A stretch of 64,000 bases of DNA. Source: Craspedostauros australis (Eukaryota > Bacillariophyta > Bacillariophyceae > Mastogloiales > Achnanthaceae). The translations under genes were made by a program, and so were the position numbers. Below, one piece after another: positions 55,567 through 64,000 of the stretch (within the stretch, counting starts at the first letter, position 1; each line of letters begins with the position of its first letter). The stretch spans positions 930,001-994,000 of the forward strand of contig JAMXDE010000017.1 of the NCBI GenBank assembly GCA_026770025.1. Direction: 5' to 3'. Under the pieces are notes generated by a model, which saw nothing but the letters and a program-made list of their open reading frames with translations, was not told the origin of the DNA and made no database searches.

Positions 55567-57814
55567 TATTGCTCCAAACTGCGCTACTTTCTGTTCTGAA
55601 TATTCTTGAGCATTGAGATTGCTGTCCGACTCGTCTCTTGGATCCAGAGAGCCAGAATGTCCACAGGGTACTTGTTGCGACTGGGGGGGGGGATGAAGCC
55701 CGCTATTGAAGTGAGCGGTATGATGAGGTATGAAGTGGTTCTAATGATGGATTATGACTGAAGTCTGTGTGTTTGTTTTGGACGATCTCCTCTTTTGTTG
55801 TTCGATGTCTTTTGCCAGTCTTTTGCCGGTCTTTTGGACGCCTTTGACGTAGTCCATCGAGTCGTCTCGTTATCCGTGACTGGAGACTCGGTGGAAGATA
55901 CCAATCAACAATTGGCGTCATCAAACAAGTTCGTGCCCAAAATCACAACTCCTCCATCATCTTACGTCGTCTGCCATGTTCATTGAAGCTTCAGATCCTC
56001 AGGCATGATGCACCATCTTCAAGCATTGTCATCTTTCGTTCGGCCAGAAGACTGAAGACGTCAGAGTCATCGGTCATCCTGTTCCGATCACCGCTCTACT
56101 AACACTGAGGGCTGACATTTCGTGCCTTCGCACGATGCATGCATGCCCTCGTTCAACCTCGCACTGCAGTAGAAGACGCAAGTCAAGTCATCATAAATCA
56201 GCCTTTCACACTATTACAAGAACGTTTTCCGACTCATTCAACTGCGCTGCTGCTGCCGTGGCTCCAATAAAAAGCGTCAAACAAATACGTAGCCTGATGG
56301 TACGAACCTAGAGATAGAAAGATGGCGCAAGTGTGCAGAGAGCACATGTACCACACCGCTATTCTCCCTCCCCCGACGAACGCAGCAGCATTGGCGGTAT
56401 TATCGCCACGACTATGCAATACTTGTATCACGATTAACTTAACGCACGCGGTTTATCCATGGCAGCCTGAAGGATCGCCAACCAGGGATCCGCATCATTG
56501 TGTGGCAGTTTCAGAATTCTCGCTGTGCGGTTCCCCTCCATGTCCTCATCCAATCGCACAACCGTCCACCCGAAACCGCCTTGGCTGAGTTTTTCAGTAC
56601 TGAACGGCATGATGTTTGTGATGCGGCGGTGTGCGTGCCTCATCCAAGCAGCCAGGACCGACAAAGCAGATGAAGAACCAATTAAGATGTCGGAATGGAT
56701 CATTTCAGTAAGGGCATCTGCGACGGTCGCCTTACTGTCTCGGCCCATCACAGTCATATGCTGGAGATCATTGTGGGTCAGACCGATTCGTGACGTAACT
56801 TCGGCCACCTTGCCATCCGAGTGGATCACAAACTGAAGATCAGGTGGGTTGGACATCCGCTCGGCAGCCTGCTGAAGATTGCGAATGATTTGCTGGTACA
56901 GTTCGCCTGGCTGAATCCGCCTCCTCGCATCTCCCAGGCGGTAATGCACGACGACACGGATTTGATGGATCGAATTCGATCCACTATCTCGCATTGTTGT
57001 TGAATCCGCCTGTGACCTGATGCCAGGTTCTACGATCGGGCTTATGCCATTGTACCACAGGTCCTCCATCCACCTGCTCTCCTCGTTGTCTTTGGCAAGC
57101 AGGCAGTACACAAAGTCCCAGCAATTGTCGGCGGTAAAGACCGGGATCGGTTTGTGTTCAAAAGAGGAAGCACCATCGCACGCTTTCGTCCGTGTGTCCT
57201 CGTCGAACCAGCTGGCCTGTTTGCATTTGCCGGCCCAAGGGAGTGGAGCTCTGGGCTCGATGTTCATGGTGCGGTTATCGAAGAGCAATCCTCCCGTCGC
57301 CTCCACCGTGCGACCCAACCCGAAGAAATCTTCCATCTCCCTGGGATTTGCTCCGTGCTGCATCCGCGACATCGGAAGATGCACGTAGGTGAGATTCAGC
57401 ATGGCGGCAGCTATGATGCACGACAGCTTGGCCTCAATTTGATGGCCGAATCCATCCCCTCCATAAGAGCTGATCATGCACTTTGACTTGCGTTCTTGCA
57501 TCGAGGCCGTGCGATAGACATGATACTGCCTTGTAGCTTCATCCATCTCGATGGCAGATGTCGATGGTGACCCTGATGGTGCTCCCGATGGAGGTTCTGT
57601 TGATTCGATGTTCATCGCCAACGTGTTGGTTGGAGATGCCAAGGTGAACCTGTGCAGGTTCTGATTCTGTGACACCAGATTGGTGATGACGAGGCCGACA
57701 ACCATACCAAGCACAACCACGCTCCTGGAAAACCTGGGTGGCTTTGGCGTTGCTGGCGCCCCATCAGAGTTGCCGATCGATGTTCGTTTCATCTCAATGT
57801 GGTGTCGTTATTTC
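55567..57814. repeat. Tandem segmental duplication, unit B (gene copy 3)
   Basis: Second full unit, matching unit A at an offset of 2244-2246 bases. Its right end (57793-57815) leads into a diverged copy of the unit's beginning. Confidence 0.9.
56434..57792 (-). CDS. Fucosyltransferase-like type II membrane protein, array copy 3
   Basis: 452 residues, same architecture as copies 1 and 2. Its C-terminal half is close to copy 1 (GDARRRIQPGELYQQ; SDILIGSSSALSVLAAW), while FGLGRTVEA and part of the C-terminal tail agree with copy 2. This is a mosaic expected after gene conversion among the copies. The frame is intact. Confidence 0.75.
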   Translation of the reverse strand: MKRTSIGNSDGAPATPKPPRFSRSVVVLGMVVGLVITNLVSQNQNLHRFTLASPTNTLAMNIESTEPPSGAPSGSPSTSAIEMDEATRQYHVYRTASMQERKSKCMISSYGGDGFGHQIEAKLSCIIAAAMLNLTYVHLPMSRMQHGANPREMEDFFGLGRTVEATGGLLFDNRTMNIEPRAPLPWAGKCKQASWFDEDTRTKACDGASSFEHKPIPVFTADNCWDFVYCLLAKDNEESRWMEDLWYNGISPIVEPGIRSQADSTTMRDSGSNSIHQIRVVVHYRLGDARRRIQPGELYQQIIRNLQQAAERMSNPPDLQFVIHSDGKVAEVTSRIGLTHNDLQHMTVMGRDSKATVADALTEMIHSDILIGSSSALSVLAAWMRHAHRRITNIMPFSTEKLSQGGFGWTVVRLDEDMEGNRTARILKLPHNDADPWLAILQAAMDKPRALS

Positions 57815-57915
57815 GTACTGCTCCAAACCGTGCTGCTTTCTGTTCTGAATAGTCTTGAGCAGTGGAATTGCTGTCCGACTCGTCTCTTGGATCTGGAGAG
57901 ACAGAATATCCATAG
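57815..57915. repeat. Truncated, diverged start of a further array unit
   Basis: About 100 bases (CGTACTGCTCCAAACC and onward, through TCTTGGATCTGGAGAG) match the first 100 bases of units A and B with scattered differences, then similarity stops. It is the right border of the array and shows that at least one more unit once existed or was cut. Confidence 0.8.
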
Positions 57916-59961
57916 TGATTTTTGTGTGCCTCCGAAGACACTTTCTCCAGCGGAGGTGCTTTCGACAGCACTTTTCGAGCCTCTCGGGAGGAGTCCAAAT
58001 CACAAAAAAAACAGACCCCAACGCAAACAAGACACCCCACTGCGCGAAAACAACACGGTTTTGGCGTTACGCAATACAAACAGACGTTGCATCCGCAATT
58101 TTACTTCTGGTTGCTGTGCTTACAGACTATTGACGAAATTGCGGCACATGCACGCGCAGCACTTGATGTGAGCACGAATAATACACCAAAGCCTCTCCTT
58201 CGACACTGGCTGATCTATACTTCTCCTATGCATGTGGAAGATCGATAATGGTAATAGAAATGCATATATTTCTGCTATGTTACTTTGTACAGTTGCCTTC
58301 ATGGTTGCTTTGCTACGTCTACATGCAAGTCGACGTTTAGACTGACAGATGCGGGAGGACGTCTCTCCTCCATGTGTAGATGAGGTGGTTCCGATTCTTC
58401 TCCTCTGGTTGCGCTGGACGTCGACCTGGGTCATCTATTGATCGTTTTCAAGCTACATGAGACGTCTTCCACATGTTACACTCAATTTCAAACAATTTTC
58501 ATCGAAGCGTTGGAAACGAGGAAATTCACGAACCAGCTCTTTTGAAGTGCCGATTTCCACCAGCCAGCCTGTTTTGTGTTGCTTACCGACTCAAACAGTC
58601 AAAATGTCCATGCGACATCTCATGGACACAGAGGTTTCGCGTCGGCCCGTATGGCTAGTATATTAATTTAGACTTCCAATACCACACATGAAAAGTACAA
58701 GCCACAGCATATATATATATGTTATACTCGTAAAACTATGCCATTCATTAGTCCACAAGAATGAATAGCATCTTATTAAGGGAATCAATGCCTGTTTTAG
58801 TCATAGATAAGCACATCATCCATCTGTTTGCTCCAAGTGCTTGCTTGTGGATCGTATTCGGACGAAACCTTCATTGAAGTTGGATTTTCGTGTGCTGTTG
58901 TGACACGATCCGGAAGGGATGGCCTAGCTGACTGCCAGATTCTAGGAATCTGATGGTGAAGTCAACGTGGGGCGACCGTCTGGAGATTAGTAGTGTATGA
59001 CAATGAAGTAGATTAGTGTTATTGTGCTGATCTTGAGTTGTGCTATTTGTTATTTGAATAGTCTGCATTGTGAGTTAATCAGTTTGAGATACAGGATGAA
59101 GAAACGATAGTCAGTCTGAATGGTGCGGCTCTGCACTGACCTTCAGAGGTTCAGTGCTGAGGGCGGATGGGTCCTCTCTTTCTCTCTTTCTCCAGTATCT
59201 CATCGTAGTCGTTCTACGTTCGAGTACAAAGCTTTGACACCTTGATTGAGGTTGAGATCGAGAACACAGGTTGTTGAGCCAAGGGAATTTGATGTAGGAT
59301 TTCCTGCATGTGTTGAAGCAGGGAAGATCTCTTGACTGTTGTTGTGTAGGGTTATCAGGTTGGTTGCCTGACAACGGAATTCAGGTTGGCTGCATTACAA
59401 TAGTTCAGGAGAGCACATAGTTCCCAGGGTGTCTTGATCCCATTGATTCGGATAGTATTTGAGTCAGTGGTGATTCATGATTGAGTGTGGGAGAAGGAGG
59501 GAAAAGGATGATTGTTCTGTATTTATTGGTGGGAGGTTTCGCGCCAAAATTTCGCGCCAAAATAATTTCATGGTGCGACAAGGAACACACTGAGTGAAAA
59601 GTAGTCCGTTCTTTAGATGAACTTCAACTATTGAAAAGGATAAAATATTACATTCTAACAAGATCGGCGCATTGAGGGCATTCCTATGGGTATAAATCTA
59701 GCTTGCGAGTATCTATATCTGTCTGGAAGAGATGCTGGTATCCAAATCTGTGAATAGTGTACTACAGTGCGATACGCATCCTGCTGTAGTCTTCTGCATA
59801 TCTATGCATTTGGCAGGTCGTTTTGAGAGATCCAATCAGATGCACCACTCCAAACACACTCCAAGGACTACAGCCATGGAGTTTGAAGTCTTAGATCCGT
59901 CTGGAAGCGATCTAATTCTGCAGGTATGCATATCACACAGTTGTTGGCAAGTTCCGTGATT
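57916..59961. other. Gene-poor stretch right of the array
   Basis: No gene is supported. It contains a short TA run at about 58711-58722, a pyrimidine run near 59175, a tandem E2F-like site at 59537-59562 and, at about 59735-59945, a module that recurs inverted inside the loop of the large inverted repeat. Confidence 0.5.
59537..59562. promoter_or_regulatory. Two tandem 13-bp copies matching the E2F site consensus
   Basis: TTTCGCGCCAAAA occurs twice head to tail without a spacer. TTTCGCGC is the core bound by E2F/DP cell-cycle factors in animals and plants. No supported gene lies nearby, so a regulatory role is uncertain. Confidence 0.4.
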
Positions 59962-62098
59962 GGTAATCCACGATCGTGGAAGATGGTGTTGGTTGATAGT
60001 CGTTCGTTTGCTATTTCATTAGTTGGCTACTCCGATCCTCTCGGTGTACGCTCGTTCTCTTGCACAATGCTCTTGGTGCTTCAATCTGTTTTGTAGATTC
60101 AGTCTCCGACTATGAGTCGGTACGCGAGATGCTCTCTTGCTCCTCTCTGTATTCTCTCTCTCTCTCAATATCGTGTGCTTCGTGCTACATGATACTCCGT
60201 GTTCGATGCGTACTCCGCACTCAACACTCCGTTCATTCAGTACTGGCTCCTACTCCAAGAGTACTTACCATTTGAAGTTCACCTTCTGTATCCATCATGC
60301 TGATCCTCTTCGGTCATCGGATCTTCGCCTCCTGCTCTGACTTGGAGACAGATGTCGACGTGGTGACATGATGACATCCTGTCGACGTCAGTAGGCGTCC
60401 TTCTGCTCTCCAGATGTCATGTTCCATTGGTGATGCAGTAGTCTGTCAGATGATATCGTCATCTGAGGTTTAGTTGGGAAGTACCTCGAGATTCTCTTGG
60501 TACCATTGATGGATGGACGGACGATCTTCCAATTCTCTCAGAAATCGTCGATTGCAAATTTCCTCCAGAAATCTTGCTCATATTCGTGTGTTCCATTTCC
60601 GCTGTAATTCTGACGAATCACAGTATACTATCGACACGAATGTAGTTGTACCGTCCAAGTGCGTATGAGAGAATAACGGGTGAACGATGCACATATACTC
60701 GTACATCTCGACATATACTCACATGTACATCTCGACACACAGTACTGAACGGTACGCACCAAGCTGTACAGTGTTCTGAGCATACGTGTATAGAAAATGT
60801 CGATCATATTTCAATACAATAATTCGATGGCTCACAACACACTCCACAGAGTACAGCTATATTGTTTGATGCCATACAGGCGTCAACAAGGCATATCGGC
60901 ATGCGCCCAGGTGATTCACATGTCACAGCGCTGCCAAGTGCCACTGGACATCAGCATCTGTAGAATTACATCTTTCCAAACAGATCTTGGTCTTTCAACT
61001 CCATGGCCATCGCCTTTGGAGTCTGCTTGGAGTAGTTTCACTGGTCGCATCTCTCAAGACGGCTGGCCGGATGCACAGATATGCAGAATACTGTACAGTG
61101 CGATGCGAACTGCACACTCCCGGCCCGCGCAGTGCTGGGGAATATCAGCATCTGCACATATCGATCATTTCCGTACAGATCTAGGACCCCAAACTCCAGG
61201 ATCGTACTCTTTGGAATGTGCTTGGAGTGGACACAGCGTTGGATTGGTATGTGATCGAAATTTTCTGCGTACATGTGCTCAGAACATCGTATAGCTTGAT
61301 GTGCAACGATTGTCGAGATGTACATGTGAGTATATGCCGAGATTTACGAGTATATGTGCATCGTTCACCCGTTATTCTCTCATACGCACTTGGACGGTAC
61401 AACTACATTCGTGTCGATAGTATACTGTGATTCGTCAGAATCACAGGGGAAACGGAACACACGAAAAGGGGCAAGATTTCTGGAGGAAATCTGCAATCGA
61501 CGATTTCTGAGAGAATTGGAAGATCGTCCGTCCATCCATCAATGGTACCAAGAGAATCTCGAGGTACTTCCCAACTAAACCTCAGATGACAATATCATCT
61601 GACAGGCTGCTGCATCACCAATGGAACATGACATCTGGAGAGCAGAAGGACGCCTACTGATGTCGACAGGATGTCATCATGTCACCACGTCGACATCTGT
61701 CTCCAAGTCAGAGCAGGAGGCGAAGATCCGATGACCGAAGAGGATCAGCATGATGGATACTGAAGGTGAACTTCAAATGGTAAGTACTCATGGAGTAGGA
61801 ACCAGTACTGAACGAACGGAGTGTCGAATGTGGAGCACGCATCGAACACGGAGTATCGTGTAGCACGAAGCACACAATGTTGAGAGAGAGAGAGAGAGAG
61901 AGAGAGAATACAGAGAGGAGCAAGAGAGTATCTCGCGTACCGACTCATAGTCGGAGACTGAATCTACGAAACAGATTGAAGTGCCGAGAGCATCGGGCAA
62001 GACAACTGGTGTACACTGAGAGAATCGGAGTAGCCAACTAATGAAATAGCAAACGAACGACTATCAACCAACACCATCTTCCACGATCGTAGGTTACC
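59962..62098. repeat. Large inverted repeat, arms about 850 bp, loop about 440 bp
   Basis: The left arm (59962-60809) and the reverse complement of 61248-62098 align along their whole length with scattered differences (by eye above 90 percent identity in the parts compared), for example GTTGGCTACTCCGAT, GACTATGAGTCGGTACGCGAG and TTACCATTTGAAGTTCACCTTC. Pyrimidine runs in the arms differ in length (left about 60145-60160, right as GA at 61881-61908). The loop holds two direct copies of a roughly 100-bp module (near 60950 and 61145) that also occurs inverted at about 59735-59945. No coding frame is shared by the arms. It fits a foldback-type element or an inverted duplication. Confidence 0.85.
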
Positions 62099-62333
62099 GT
62101 GAGCGGAACTTGCCAACAAACCTTGTCCTCTCCTTACTGGCTAAGGATTGGCCGGGAGCCATGCTGGCCAAGCCCTTGGGTCCCTGGAGAGTTTCGGACA
62201 AGTTCCCTGCGCGACAGAATTCGGCCGGCAGTCTCCAGATCCATCGCAGAGGCCGGCAGCCGCAACTGGTCCGGCGCTCGGAATACAGGTGCCGCAAAAT
62301 CCGGGGAGAAGCTGTTGCAGACGTGGTTGAACA

Positions 62334-64000
62334 CAGAGGCACAATGGTGGTCCTCTCTCTGGGCCCGGTGGTATCGCTGAAGCCGGCAACCACGCTCCAG
62401 GACCACATCAGCAGGCTGGGAGGTCTCGCTGGGCCCATGCTCCGGCACGTCCGCAACTTTGGGCCCCTGCCTTCATCGCGTCTGCCATCTCTGAACACAG
62501 GTGCGTGGCCTGCAGCGACGCTTCTGCTAAGGACTGTAAGGGCGCGGCGGCGATAGTAATTCAAGACAGTATCGACAAGCCGGCCTCGGGAATCATCATC
62601 AGGTCGGAGGTGCCAGAGGGTTCGCAGGCCATGACTTCCAATCGAGCGGAGACGGCTGGTGTTCTCCTCTGCATTCAGTTCCTGCGGGCGTTCGCTCAGT
62701 GGTCGAATGTGACGGGATCAGTGATCATTGCATGCGACAACATGCAAGCGATCCGGGCAGGCCAGCTCAGCAGCCATATCTCTGCCGACGATGCCGACTA
62801 CGACCTACGGCAGGAGATTCAGCGCCAGCTGCGGTTCCCGGGGGTCCAATTTAAGGTCCAACACGTCAAGGGCCACGCGGATGCCATGTCCAACCACCGG
62901 ATGTCGGACTGGGAGGTACTCAATGTGGTTGCCGATCATGAGGCTGGCGAGCACTGGCGGTCCCTCCAACAGGATGGCCGATGGGGTGCGGTGGCAGGAT
63001 CGCCGCAGTCTGCCGGCTGGGTAGTGTCCAGTGCCGCAGGTCCCTTGTCGGAGGCCAGCTACAATGCGGTGTCGCAGGAAGCGGCCACGGCCAGCTTACG
63101 ACTCAAGTGGCGACAAAGATGGGGCACTGATGACCGCTACGGCGTGGATTGGAGGCCCATGTCCAAGGCGTCCGGCCGATGGTCTGGGGGGCAGCACAGA
63201 GCCATCCTCAAGCTGGCATCGGGTAACGCGGCTTCAGGTCGCAACATGTGCAGGCGACAGCAGTCCGACTCAGGAGCGTGCCCACGATGCGGAGCGGCTG
63301 AGGACAATCAGCATGTCGTCCGATGTCAGAGTGATGCCAGCAAGGTGATCTGGGAGGAGTGCATCCAATGCGTTCGTAACGTCATTCAGCCTCCCAAGGT
63401 TCGAAGGGAAGCTGCCCAGCTGCTGGTGAAAGCCCTCCGAGTTCTACAACGGGGAGGCAACCCCTCGCAAGGCATCCGGCGAACGGCCACGCATGGCATT
63501 GAGGTTGCCCAGAACGGAGTGGGGTGGGATGGTCTCATCTGGGGCGGCTGGTCCGACGAGTGGGAGAAATTCAGCCCGAATCCTGCGCCTACAGCTGGTC
63601 GAAGAAGACCGGTTCATTGGCAAGCCGAAGTGACCCATGAACTTTGGCTTATGGTGTTGCAGCAGTGGGCGAGCCGAAACCAGCAGAAGCACAACGCAGC
63701 CACTCATGACACTATGGCCCAGCGCATGGGGTTCTACGGTCGCGCCATTCGGGAGTTGTCCATACAGTCCTTGCCAGTGCATCTCCGCCAGCTCTCCCAC
63801 CAAGTACCCACAACGGCCTCCCGGCAAGCAGAGTGGCTGCTGACCTTGCTCCATGCCATGCCTCACATTGCCGCCACCGTCCCCCCTCCCCAGCTTGCGT
63901 GGATGCGGCGCCAAGCCTCCGCAGCCCCCGGCCACGGCTGCCCCGCCAGCCTTATGCCGCGACGACCGAGTAGGCGAAGCCAGGCCCTAATGCACGCGCC
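62334..64000 (+). mobile_element. LINE-like retroelement, RNase H and zinc-motif end (runs off the window)
   Basis: One frame is open from about 62334 to the window end without a usual start, so this is an internal part of a longer protein. An RNase H domain is clear: VACSDASAKDCKGAA (first Asp), SNRAETAGVLL (Glu), IIACDNMQAIRAG (Asp), VKVQHVKGHAD-like segment, NVVADHEAGEH (last Asp). A zinc-type motif, CPRCGAAEDNQHVVRC, follows about 200 residues later, as in the C termini of many non-LTR elements. No integrase or protease is seen in this part. The region is clearly richer in G+C than the DNA to its left. A reverse transcriptase part was not recognised upstream, so the copy is probably 5'-truncated at the inverted repeat. 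An LTR relative cannot be excluded. Confidence 0.6.

Noticed and set aside
53323-57814. Direct repeats considered as the ends of one long element
   Set aside because: The repeated unit includes a whole gene and both flanks and occurs head to tail, which is a tandem gene duplication, not element ends.
62110-62556. 148-codon plus-strand frame before the RNase H part
   Set aside because: It is in another frame from the RNase H domain and shows no recognisable motif, so it is not claimed as a gene.

Overview
The window looks like nuclear DNA of a photosynthetic stramenopile, most likely a diatom. Evidence: Pro/Thr-rich stalks of the SPT/APT type, a secreted Lys/Ser/Pro hexapeptide-repeat protein with an RRL processing site (silaffin-like), a hydrophobic leader followed by an ASAF motif as used for import into secondary plastids, few and short GT-AG introns, and a mariner-like transposase of the DD39D type. 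The assignment is inferred from protein style. No rRNA, tRNA or organelle gene was recognised.

Layout. 0.1-3.7 kb: kexin/subtilisin-like protease with P domain and Pro/Thr stalk (-). 3.7-9.2 kb: gene-poor, with small repeats. 9.2-12.9 kb: 1216-residue transposase-like protein with an RNase H-like fold pattern (+). 13.2-15.4 kb: an eroded or heavily interrupted gene (-). 15.4-18.9 kb: gene-poor, with a degenerate TTAGGG-type tract. 18.9-42.2 kb: compact host genes, namely a small basic protein, a four-span membrane protein, a membrane-anchored calcineurin-like phosphoesterase, a 52-residue membrane protein, a spliced glycosyltransferase-like protein, a large single-pass membrane protein, an L-serine dehydratase, a LURP-one-like protein, a Cys-rich secreted protein, the hexapeptide-repeat protein, a TrhO-type rhodanese fused to an RRM, and a putative plastid-targeted protein with a His-Asn-Cys motif.

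42.3-57.9 kb: a tandem array of three fucosyltransferase-like genes with a period of about 2.25 kb, split between copies 1 and 2 by a 9437-bp element (43886-53322). The element has a perfect 28-bp terminal inverted repeat, a TA target duplication, a DD39D transposase (-) and a decayed 3.6-kb passenger gene (+) carrying three SUMO-interaction-like motifs. The empty site is preserved in the junction between copies 2 and 3, so both ends are fixed to the base. This is the most striking feature of the window.

57.9-64 kb: gene-poor DNA, then an inverted repeat with arms of about 850 bp, then the RNase H and zinc-motif end of a LINE-like retroelement that runs off the window.

The host genes do not form one pathway. 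Several are secretory or surface proteins (protease, phosphoesterase, glycosyltransferases, Cys-rich and Lys-rich secreted proteins), as expected of a walled alga. Four introns are well supported or likely: 26116-26301, 34111-34337 and 39975-40256, plus a donor at 14125.
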